From assembly GCF_007713735.2 (NCBI RefSeq), contig NZ_VMNW02000032.1:17343-81342 (forward strand): DNA of 64,000 nt, written 5' to 3'. The notes below the pieces were generated by a model. It did no database searches, was not told the DNA's origin, and saw nothing but the letters and a program-made list of their open reading frames with translations. The DNA comes from Amycolatopsis acidicola. Lineage in GTDB: Bacteria; Actinomycetota; Actinomycetes; Mycobacteriales; Pseudonocardiaceae. Both the position numbers and the translations under genes were made by a program. Numbering within the stretch: position 1 is the first letter of the stretch; each line of letters begins with the position of its first letter. Below are positions 26,194 through 34,647 of this stretch, in pieces.

Positions 26194-26381
26194 TTGCGTT
26201 GGGGCAGCAACGGACGCGCGCAGGGCGCGCTGGGTGCACCCCTCCACCGCCCCGATCTGTGAGTGTTCGCGATCTTGCCGCCGCGTCAAGGCGGGAAAGA
26301 TGCCTTGACCCAGCGTCAAGATCGCAAGAGACGGCTGGGGATCGGGACGGTGGAGGGGTGTGGTCGTGGGGTGTCCCCCGG
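26194..26381 (+). repeat. 188-bp nested-palindrome dispersed element, copy 1
   Basis: This segment matches 48180-48367 over 188 bp with about eight substitutions and no gaps. Three nested inverted repeats are visible: outer arms of 21 bp with one mismatch (26237-26257 / 26340-26360), middle arms GCGATCTTG / CAAGATCGC (26269-26277 / 26317-26325) and inner arms GTCAAGGC / GCCTTGAC (26285-26292 / 26302-26309). It lies in an intergenic gap with no convincing coding frame. It could be a REP/MITE-like mobile repeat or a structured RNA or DNA element. Confidence 0.85.
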
Positions 26382-26397
26382 TTCACCACTCCCGAAA

Positions 26398-26438
26398 CGA
26401 AAATCGGGCGGTCCGAGCCCAGGCCCGAACCGCCCGAT
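26398..26438 (-). terminator. Intrinsic terminator of the acyl-CoA dehydrogenase gene
   Basis: A strong hairpin, ATCGGGCGGT (26403-26412) pairing with ACCGCCCGAT (26429-26438), with further pairing inside the loop. On the minus strand it is followed by a TTTTC tract, 15 bp beyond the acyl-CoA dehydrogenase stop. This is a good rho-independent terminator by actinobacterial standards. Confidence 0.65.
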
Positions 26439-26452
26439 CAATTCTGGGAGCG

Positions 26453-27634
<1,182 letters not shown>

Positions 27635-27659
27635 CCGACATGACTTTCCACCTCGATGT

Positions 27660-27675
27660 TAGTGCTCGTTTACTA
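27660..27675. promoter_or_regulatory. Candidate TetR-type operator between acyl-CoA dehydrogenase and ligase
   Basis: TAGTGCTCGTTTACTA is an inverted repeat (TAGT-N8-ACTA) in the 87-bp gap between the two divergent lipid genes. Its composition (AGTAAACG on the other strand) resembles operators of TetR-type fatty-acid regulators, but no regulator gene is adjacent. Confidence 0.45.
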
Positions 27676-27721
27676 GGACATCCTTGTGTTCTGCACCGCA
27701 GTTCCGTCCTACAGTAGAGTG

Positions 27722-29362
27722 ATGTCGATCACCTTTCCGCCTGAAATGCCTGCTTCGTTCGACTACCCCGACGTTCCCGTCGGCGCGATCATCGCCGGTG
27801 CGGCCGCCCGCTTCGGTGACCGGACGGCGTTCGCGCACGGCGACGACGAGCTCAGCTACACCGAGCTGTACAGCGAGGCCTGCCGGTTCGCGAACGCCCT
27901 GCTCGCGCACGGCGTCCAGCCGGGCGACGTGGTCGCCATCCACATGCCGAACAACCTCGCGTATCCCGTTGCCTACTACGGAATCCTGCTCGCCGGGGCC
28001 ACCTTCACCCCGGCCAACCCGCTCCTTCCGCCCGCCGACCTCGCCGCGCAGCTCGCCGACTCCGGCGCCGTCGCCGCGGTCACCTACGGACGGGCGGCGC
28101 AAGCGCTTGCGGCTATCCAGGACCAGACCGGTGTTCGCCTGGTCGTGGGCGTGAAGACCGAGGCACAGCACGAGTTCGGCGCGTTCCAGGCGGACCAGCC
28201 CACCAACCGGCCGGAGGTGGCGATCGACCCGCGCACCCGGCTCGCGCACCTCGCGTACACCGGCGGCACCACCGGCCGGTCGAAGGGCGTGGAGCTGCCG
28301 CACCGCAACGTCGTGGTGAACACGCTGCAGTTCTCCTGCTGGGGCAGCGGTTCGGTGCCGGAGCTCGACGAAAACGGGAACCTGCGGCTGAACCAGGTCG
28401 GCAGCGAGGCCGAATGGCCGGGCCGGCTCGGGACGGGCGTCGGCATCAACCTCACCCCGTGGTTCCACGCGATGGGCACGATCGGCGGGCTGAACTCCCT
28501 GCTGCTCACCGGCGGCAGCACCACGCTGCACGACGGCTTCGACGCGGCCCGCTACCTCGCCGACGCCGAGCGGCTGCGGATCACCGGGATCGGCGGCGCG
28601 CCCGCGCTTTTCGCCGGGCTGATGGCCAGCCCCGACTTCCACACCCGCGACCTGTCCTCGGTCCGGTCGATCAGCTCCGGCGCCGCCCCGATGCCGCACG
28701 AGATGATCAAGGCACTGCGAAAGCGCTTTCCCGACGCGACGATCAGCGAGGGCTACGGGCTGACCGAGGTCACGATGGGCGCCACGTCGGCGCCGAGTTT
28801 CCGGTCCGCCACAAGGAAACCCGGCACGGTCGGGGTACCCGTGTTCGACACCGAGATCAAGATCGTGCCCGCCGAGGGCGGCGAGGAACCGCTACCCGCG
28901 GGCGAGCAGGGCGAGGTGTGCATCCGCGGGCCGCAGGTGATGATCGGCTACCACAACCGGCCGGAGGAGACCGCCGCCGTACTCGCGGACGGCTGGCTGC
29001 ACACCGGTGACATCGGCGTGCTGGACGACGAGGGTTATCTGTCCATTGTGGATCGCAAGAAGGACATGCTGATCTACAAGGGCTACAACGTCTACCCGCG
29101 CGAGCTGGAGGAGCTGCTGATGGCGCAGCCGGGCGTGGTCTCGGCCGCGGTGGTCGGCCGCAAACGCGCGGACGTCGGCGAGCTCCCGGTGGCCTTCGTC
29201 GTGCGCTCGGACACCACGCTCACCGAGACCGCGATCACCGACGCGATCAACGAGAACGTGCTGCCGTACAAGCGAATCCGGGAGCTGCACTTCGTGGACA
29301 CGATCCCGGTTTCGGCCGCGGGCAAGGTGCTGAAACGGGAGCTGCGCCAACAGCTGGGCTAA
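27722..29362 (+). CDS. Long-chain fatty-acid--CoA ligase (AMP-binding enzyme)
   Basis: A 546-residue ANL-superfamily ligase activating a carboxylic acid to acyl-CoA via acyl-AMP. Motifs in order: the P-loop LAYTGGTTGRSKGVE, SEGYGLTEVT, the hinge region GWLHTGDIGVLDDEGYLSIVDRKKDMLIYKG, and the C-terminal catalytic lysine in SAAGKVLKRELR. The ATG at 27722 is used. It is divergent from the acyl-CoA dehydrogenase, suggesting joint control of a fatty- or branched-acid degradation step. Confidence 0.93.
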   Translation: MSITFPPEMPASFDYPDVPVGAIIAGAAARFGDRTAFAHGDDELSYTELYSEACRFANALLAHGVQPGDVVAIHMPNNLAYPVAYYGILLAGATFTPANPLLPPADLAAQLADSGAVAAVTYGRAAQALAAIQDQTGVRLVVGVKTEAQHEFGAFQADQPTNRPEVAIDPRTRLAHLAYTGGTTGRSKGVELPHRNVVVNTLQFSCWGSGSVPELDENGNLRLNQVGSEAEWPGRLGTGVGINLTPWFHAMGTIGGLNSLLLTGGSTTLHDGFDAARYLADAERLRITGIGGAPALFAGLMASPDFHTRDLSSVRSISSGAAPMPHEMIKALRKRFPDATISEGYGLTEVTMGATSAPSFRSATRKPGTVGVPVFDTEIKIVPAEGGEEPLPAGEQGEVCIRGPQVMIGYHNRPEETAAVLADGWLHTGDIGVLDDEGYLSIVDRKKDMLIYKGYNVYPRELEELLMAQPGVVSAAVVGRKRADVGELPVAFVVRSDTTLTETAITDAINENVLPYKRIRELHFVDTIPVSAAGKVLKRELRQQLG

Positions 29363-29401
29363 GAACTGGGCTACGAGCTGGGCGAAGGGGCCGGGGCGCG
29401 C

Positions 29402-29896
29402 TCAGCGCCCCAGCTTCTCCTGCAGCGCCGCGTCCTTGTCCAGCACCAGCTGCCGCAGATCCGCCTGGAACGCGGCCATCTTCTCCCGCAACGGAGCGTC
29501 CGAAGCGGCCAGGATCCGCACCGCCAGCAGGCCCGCGTTCCGTGCCCCGCCAACGGAAACCGTCGCCACCGGGACACCCGCGGGCATCTGCACGATGGAC
29601 AGCAGCGAGTCCAGCCCGTCCAGGTACTTCAGCGGCACCGGCACGCCGATCACCGGCAGCACGGTGGCCGAAGCGACCATGCCGGGCAGGTGCGCGGCGC
29701 CGCCCGCGCCGGCGATGATCACCTTGATCCCGCGCTCGGCGGCGGTGCTCGCGTAGTCCAGCATCCGTTGCGGGGTGCGGTGCGCCGAGTACACCCCCAC
29801 CTCGTAGGACACGCCGAACTCGTCGAGCGCCTGGCCCGCGGCCTCCAGCACCGGCCAGTCCGAGTCGCTGCCCATGATCACGCCAACGGTCGCCAC
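29402..29896 (-). CDS. purE: N5-carboxyaminoimidazole ribonucleotide mutase PurE
   Basis: A 164-residue class I PurE of purine synthesis, converting N5-CAIR to CAIR. It has GVIMGSDSDWP, VYSAHRTPQRM and IIAGAGGAAHLPGMVAS, all catalytic-site motifs. Two GTGs compete as the start. The one at 29902 overlaps the purK stop but has the GGGAG directly against it; the one at 29896 has proper spacing and is used here. Operon with purK. Confidence 0.95.
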   Translation of the reverse strand: MATVGVIMGSDSDWPVLEAAGQALDEFGVSYEVGVYSAHRTPQRMLDYASTAAERGIKVIIAGAGGAAHLPGMVASATVLPVIGVPVPLKYLDGLDSLLSIVQMPAGVPVATVSVGGARNAGLLAVRILAASDAPLREKMAAFQADLRQLVLDKDAALQEKLGR

Positions 29897-29898
29897 TT

Positions 29899-31092
29899 TC
29901 ACTCCCTGCCGTGGATGTCGTAGCCGTCCGGCCATTCCGCGTGGGACAGCCAATGCGCGGACAGCGTGGCCCGCCTGCGCAGATCGTCCATGTCGTGGCC
30001 GACGAAGTTCACGTGCCCGAGCTTGCGCCCCGGCCGCTCCCCCTTGCCGTACAGGTGCACCTTCGCCTCGGGGAACCGCGCGAACAGGTGGTGCAGCCGC
30101 TCGTCCGGGCCCATCTCCGGGATGGCCGGCGCGCCGAGCACGTTCGCCATCACCGTGGGGCCGAGCAGCTCGGTCGAACCGAGCGGGTAGTCGAGCACCG
30201 CGCGCAGATGCTGCTCGAACTGCGAGGTCCGCGAACCGTCCATGGTCCAGTGGCCGGAGTTGTGCGGGCGCATCGCCAGCTCGTTGATGATCAGCCCGCC
30301 GTCGGTCTCGAACAGCTCCACCGCCAGCACGCCCACGACGTTCAGCGCCTCCGCGATGCGCAGCGCCAGCTCCTGCGCCTCGTGCGTGCGGCGCGCGGTC
30401 AGGCCCGGCGCGGGAGCGAGCACCTCGGTGTTGATCCCGTCCTTCTGCACGGTTTCCACCACCGGCCACGACGCGCCCTGCCCGAACGGCGAGCGGGCGA
30501 CCAGCGCGCACAGCTCCCGGCGCATCTCGACGCGGCGCTCCACCATCAGCGACGTGCCCGCCGCCAGCAACTCCGGCACCAGCTCACGGGCCTCGGCGTC
30601 GGAGTCGAGCATCCAGACGCCCTTGCCGTCGTACCCACCGGTGGCCGCCTTCAGCACGACCGGCCAGGACTGCTCGGCGCCGAACTTGAGCACATCGTCC
30701 ACATCGGACACTTCGGCGAACGGCGGGCAGGGGTAGTCCTCCGCGGCCAGCCGCTCGCGCATGACCAGCTTGTTCTGCGCGAACGCCAGCGCGTCCGGGC
30801 CGGGCCGGATCGGCACGTCGTCGTTCATCGCCAGCGCCAGCAGGTGCTCACCGGGCACGTGCTCGTGGTCGAAGGTGAGCACGTCCACCGTCTTCGCGAA
30901 GGAGGCCAGCGCGTCGAGGTCGGTGTGCGAACCGATCACGACGTCGGCCGCGACCATCGCGGCGGCGTCGTCCGGGCTCGCCGCGAGCACCCGCAGCGAC
31001 TGGCCGAGTGCGATGGCGGCTTGATGGGTCATCCTGGCGAGCTGCCCGCCACCCACCATGCCCACGACGGGGAGACCGGTACGACTGTCCAC
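29899..31092 (-). CDS. purK: N5-carboxyaminoimidazole ribonucleotide synthase PurK
   Basis: A 397-residue ATP-grasp enzyme that makes N5-CAIR from AIR, bicarbonate and ATP, feeding PurE. It has VGMVGGGQLARM at the N-terminus, the ATP-grasp loop VLKAATGGYDGKGVW and INELAMRPHNSGHWTMDG near the metal site. The start is a GTG at 31092. The order purK-purE beside a fadE25-like gene matches M. tuberculosis. Confidence 0.95.
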   Translation of the reverse strand: MDSRTGLPVVGMVGGGQLARMTHQAAIALGQSLRVLAASPDDAAAMVAADVVIGSHTDLDALASFAKTVDVLTFDHEHVPGEHLLALAMNDDVPIRPGPDALAFAQNKLVMRERLAAEDYPCPPFAEVSDVDDVLKFGAEQSWPVVLKAATGGYDGKGVWMLDSDAEARELVPELLAAGTSLMVERRVEMRRELCALVARSPFGQGASWPVVETVQKDGINTEVLAPAPGLTARRTHEAQELALRIAEALNVVGVLAVELFETDGGLIINELAMRPHNSGHWTMDGSRTSQFEQHLRAVLDYPLGSTELLGPTVMANVLGAPAIPEMGPDERLHHLFARFPEAKVHLYGKGERPGRKLGHVNFVGHDMDDLRRRATLSAHWLSHAEWPDGYDIHGRE

Positions 31093-31098
31093 GAACAG

Positions 31099-32244
31099 TC
31101 AGGATACGGGGCGACGCAGCTCACGGAGCGTGAGGCCGAGGATCCCGGCCGCCGCGGCGATCACATACGCGTTGCCGGGGATCGACATCCCCGGCCCCCA
31201 GCCGAATTCCGTCGTGCCGCCGTTGGGCACCACCATCACCACGCAGCTGGCGAAGAACACGAACGTCACGGTGGCCCACACGCGGTGCCCCTCCGTCCAC
31301 AGGAGAAGGACCAGCGGCACGGCCCAAACCCAGTGGTGCGACCAGGAAACCGGCGAAGCGAGCAACCCGAGGAAGGCCGTCACCAGCAACGCCGCGAGAT
31401 GCTGCCCGCGCCCGTGGTAGCGCCGCACCAGCCACACCGCGGGCACCGCGAGCACGGCCGCGATGAGCAAAGCCACCTTCCCCGACCACGACGCGTCGTG
31501 CGCCGCGCGGGAAACCAGCCCGTTCAGCGACTGGTTGAAGATCCAGTGCACCCCGCCGATCCGATCGGGGTCGAACGCCGTCCGCGTCCAGTACTGCCAC
31601 GCGCCGGCGGGCATGAACAGGAACATCACGCCCTGCAGCACCACGAACGTGCCCAGCGCACGCAGCCCGTCTCGCCACCGCCCGGTCACGAACAGGTGCG
31701 CCACGAAGATCAGCGGCGTCAGCTTCACGGCGGCCGCGACCCCGGTCAGCACGCCGGACCAGCGGGAACCGGCCAGCACCAGCACGTCCAGCACGACGAG
31801 CGCCATCAGGATCAGGTTGATCTGGCCGAGGAACAGCGTCTTCCACACCGGCTCGAGCGCCAGCGCGCCCAACGTCAGCCAGCCAGCCTTCGCCCAGTGG
31901 CCCACGCACACCCGCACGACCACCGCCACCGACAGGACCGAAGCCGTGGTGACCAGCCCCCAGGCGAAACCGGACGGCAGCGCGGCGAGCGGCACGAACA
32001 GCAACGCGGCGGCCGGCGGATACGTGAACGGCAGGGACACCCACTCCGGCAACGTGTTCAGCCGGGCCAGGTCGTACAGCGGTTCTCCGTGCAGGAACGT
32101 CAGCGCGCCCGCGCGGTAGACAGCACTGTCCGAGCCGAGGCGCCAATCCCCGAGCCAGTCCCCAACCCCCACCGCGAGTGCCGCCAGCACCAGGACCAGG
32201 ACCGGCGGCCGCCAGGGGTCAGCCGGAAATCGTCTCGTCGACAC
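31099..32244 (-). CDS. GT87-type polyprenol-phosphate mannosyltransferase-like membrane protein
   Basis: A 381-residue integral membrane glycosyltransferase (GT-C fold, DUF2029/GT87). About ten hydrophobic segments are visible. The family pattern includes RLGSDSAVYRAGALTFLHGEPLYD in the first luminal loop (acidic catalytic region), LPFTYPPAAALLFVPLA, GQINLILMALV and SPVSWSHHWVWAVP. Mycobacterial relatives use polyprenyl-phosphomannose to elaborate lipomannan or arabinan outside the membrane. It overlaps the paralogous gene upstream by 26 bp. Confidence 0.88.
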   Translation of the reverse strand: MSTRRFPADPWRPPVLVLVLAALAVGVGDWLGDWRLGSDSAVYRAGALTFLHGEPLYDLARLNTLPEWVSLPFTYPPAAALLFVPLAALPSGFAWGLVTTASVLSVAVVVRVCVGHWAKAGWLTLGALALEPVWKTLFLGQINLILMALVVLDVLVLAGSRWSGVLTGVAAAVKLTPLIFVAHLFVTGRWRDGLRALGTFVVLQGVMFLFMPAGAWQYWTRTAFDPDRIGGVHWIFNQSLNGLVSRAAHDASWSGKVALLIAAVLAVPAVWLVRRYHGRGQHLAALLVTAFLGLLASPVSWSHHWVWAVPLVLLLWTEGHRVWATVTFVFFASCVVMVVPNGGTTEFGWGPGMSIPGNAYVIAAAAGILGLTLRELRRPVS

Positions 32245-33541
32245 GGCGCCGCCGCAAGAGGAACCAGCGCACCACGAGCACGGCGGCGAGGACGAGTGGC
32301 ATCAGGATGTACGAGTTGCCCAGTACGCCCTGCCAGAACTTCCAGTGCAGCTCGATGTTCCGCCCGTTCGGCAGCACCAGCAGCACGCAGCTGATGAACA
32401 ACGCGATCACCGCGCCCGTGCCCAGCCATCGGCGCCAGGCGGTGGCCGGGGTGGTCTGCGGCAGCCGCGAGATGAGCAGCACGATCAGCGGCACGGCCCA
32501 CACCCAGTGGTGCGACCAGGAAATCGGCGACGCGAGCAGCCCGAAGAACGCCGTGACCAGCAGCGCCGCGAGCGCCTGGCCGCGGCGGTGGAAGCGCAGC
32601 ATCAGCCAGATCGCCGGGATCGCCAGCAGCGCGCTGATCCCGATCGCCGCCTTCGACGCCCACGGCGCCAGGTCGGTGATGCGGTTCATCAGGCCGTTCA
32701 GCGACTGGTTGCCCGCCCAGTGCACGGGCCCGATCCGGCCGGTGTCGGAGATCGTCTTGGTCCAGTAGCGGATCGTGTCGTCCGGGATGAGCAGCAGCAT
32801 CAGCAGCTGCAGCCCGAGGAACGTGCCCAGCGCACGGAGGGCGTCCTTGCGCTTGCCGGTGAACAGCAGATGCGCCACGAACACGAGCGGGGTGAGCTTC
32901 ACCGCGGCGGCGATCCCGATCATGATCCCGCCGCCGCGGCCCCCGCGAGCGGTGACCACCAGGACGTCGACCACGACGAGCGCCATCAGGATCAGGTTGA
33001 TCTGGCCGAGGAAGATCGTCCGCCAGACCGGCTCGATGGCCAGCATCACGACCGAGAACACCAAGGTGGCGCGCGCGGGCGAAGACCACCAGCGCGGGCC
33101 GGCGGCGGGCTTGGGCAGCGAGCCGATCGCCACCCGGATCACCAGCGCCATCGCCAGCACCGAGATCGCGGTCAGCACACCCCAGGCCACCTGCGTCGGC
33201 ACCAGCGCCATCGGCACGAACAGCAGCGCCGCCGTCGGCGGATACGTGAACGGCAGCAGCGCCCACCACGGCTCCGGGGCGAGCGTGCTGGCGTCGTAGA
33301 GCGGATCACCGTGGAGCAGGGTCAGCGCGCCCGCGCGGTACACGGCGTTGTCGACGCCGAGCCGCCAGTCCAGCAGCCAGCCGACCACGCCCATCGCGAT
33401 CGCCAGCAGCGGCACCACCGACAACAGCAGCATCGATCTCGGGCGCATCGACAGCCTCGCCAGTGACGTCCGGAGGGACAGGCGTGGATGCGACGGCCGC
33501 GAAACCTGTTCGCTGCCGGTGGCGGGCACGGACTGTGTCAC
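32219..33541 (-). CDS. GT87-type polyprenol-phosphate mannosyltransferase-like membrane protein, second copy
   Basis: A 440-residue paralogue of the adjacent downstream gene, with the same landmarks: VDNAVYRAGALTLLHGDPLYD, PFTYPPTAALLFVP, GQINLILMALVVVD and SPISWSHHWVWAVP. It has a longer, basic cytoplasmic N-terminus (about 35 residues); the ATG of MRPRSM near codon 32 is an alternative start. The tandem pair probably arose by duplication. Likely function is transfer of a polyprenyl-phosphate-linked sugar to an envelope glycan. Confidence 0.88.
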   Translation of the reverse strand: MTQSVPATGSEQVSRPSHPRLSLRTSLARLSMRPRSMLLLSVVPLLAIAMGVVGWLLDWRLGVDNAVYRAGALTLLHGDPLYDASTLAPEPWWALLPFTYPPTAALLFVPMALVPTQVAWGVLTAISVLAMALVIRVAIGSLPKPAAGPRWWSSPARATLVFSVVMLAIEPVWRTIFLGQINLILMALVVVDVLVVTARGGRGGGIMIGIAAAVKLTPLVFVAHLLFTGKRKDALRALGTFLGLQLLMLLLIPDDTIRYWTKTISDTGRIGPVHWAGNQSLNGLMNRITDLAPWASKAAIGISALLAIPAIWLMLRFHRRGQALAALLVTAFFGLLASPISWSHHWVWAVPLIVLLISRLPQTTPATAWRRWLGTGAVIALFISCVLLVLPNGRNIELHWKFWQGVLGNSYILMPLVLAAVLVVRWFLLRRRRVDETISG

Positions 33542-33612
33542 CCCATCAGGAAATCACGAAACGGCGACGGCCCGTGCGGCAAGTCCCTGAAGTGCCCGGT
33601 TTTCGATCTTGG

Positions 33613-34455
33613 TCAGGAGCGGGAAAGGCGGCGGAGCAGGGCACACGCCGCTCCGTGCGAGGCAGGCAGCCGGACCAGCCTGATCCGCGGCGTGCCCATC
33701 TCGTCGAACTGCGCGTCCACCGAGAGGCGTTCGTGCAGGGCACGGCGCAAATCCACCGCCTTGGTGGAAATGTGGCCGTCCCGGGGCAAAACGGCGGCGA
33801 TCGTGGACGGGCCGAGCGCGGCCATGCTCTCCCCGCCGTCGAGCACCGCGCGCAGCGCTTCGGCGAGCAAGATCATCCCGGTCGCCCGGCGCCAGCCCGA
33901 GACCTCGGACAGGTCGAGGCCGACGACGAGCAGCGTGTAGTCCTCGCTGACGTCGCGGTCCAGGTGCCGGTACAGCTCCCCGAGCCGGGTCCGCAGGTAG
34001 GCCACCGTGGGCAACCCCGTGAGCGGGTCGATCACCTCGATGTTGGCGAGGTGATCCATGGCGACCTCGGCCCACGCGAGCGCGGTCACCCGCAGCATCC
34101 GGGCCGGGGTCGCGTCGATGTCCGGCGAGACGAGCCCGTCGGCGTCCGGGTCGGACAGCACGGCGTGCAGCGCGGCCAGGTCGGCGAGCACTTCGAGCAG
34201 GCCGGCGCCCGCTGCCGCGCGGGCTCTGGCCAACCCGGCCAGCGCCCGTTCCGGGTCGCCGCCGCGCAGCACCACCGCGCACACCGAGTCGACCTCGGGC
34301 AGCGCCCAGTCACTGGGGAACCGCCAGCCCGCGGTCAGGCTCGCGGTGCGCCAGCGCTCGCGCAGGGCGCGCAGCTCCCGGTTGGAGCCCGCGCTGGTGA
34401 GCGCACCGCGCCCACCTTGGTATCGAGACCCGCTCTCGTCGGCCGGGACTTCCAC
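33613..34455 (-). CDS. Degenerate GGDEF-domain protein
   Basis: A 280-residue soluble protein. An N-terminal helical part (to about 130) is followed by a region starting IDPLTGLPTVAYLRTRL, the conserved entry motif of GGDEF diguanylate cyclases. The later helices fit, but the active-site signature itself is missing: where GGDEF is expected the sequence reads LGPSTIAAVLPRD. It is therefore probably not a cyclase and may be a signalling or structural relative. It is divergent from the sigma-factor fusion gene. The assignment rests on the entry motif and layout only. Confidence 0.65.
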   Translation of the reverse strand: MEVPADESGSRYQGGRGALTSAGSNRELRALRERWRTASLTAGWRFPSDWALPEVDSVCAVVLRGGDPERALAGLARARAAAGAGLLEVLADLAALHAVLSDPDADGLVSPDIDATPARMLRVTALAWAEVAMDHLANIEVIDPLTGLPTVAYLRTRLGELYRHLDRDVSEDYTLLVVGLDLSEVSGWRRATGMILLAEALRAVLDGGESMAALGPSTIAAVLPRDGHISTKAVDLRRALHERLSVDAQFDEMGTPRIRLVRLPASHGAACALLRRLSRS

Positions 34456-34556
34456 TCGACCGTCCTTTCCCTCATCGCCTTGTGCTGTGGAGACGCACGA
34501 GCGGCGCTGACGTGACGAGAATTTCCGAAGGGATGGGTGAATTTACTGCGCTCTCC

Positions 34557-34585
34557 GGGTCATCCCGTACCCCACGGGGTGACCC
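34557..34585. promoter_or_regulatory. Long palindrome upstream of the sigma-factor fusion gene
   Basis: GGGTCATCCCGT (34557-34568) and ACGGGGTGACCC (34574-34585) form a 12-bp-arm inverted repeat with one mismatch and a 5-bp spacer, about 60 bp upstream of the sigma gene start. It could be an operator or a transcribed hairpin in the leader. Confidence 0.5.
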
Positions 34586-34647
34586 TTCGCCTAGGGTCCG
34601 TCACACTGATCGCGACGCCACGCCGGGTATAGGCCAGAAGGAGAGCA

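Noticed and set aside
26194..26381. 188-bp element considered as a CRISPR repeat or an insertion sequence
   Set aside because: There are no regularly spaced repeats or spacers and no transposase frame; the structure is a single nested palindrome per copy.
29911..32394. 827-residue plus-strand frame opposite purK and a GT87 gene
   Set aside because: Antisense artefact of high GC; its translation is His/Arg/Gln-rich and it crosses two real genes on the other strand.
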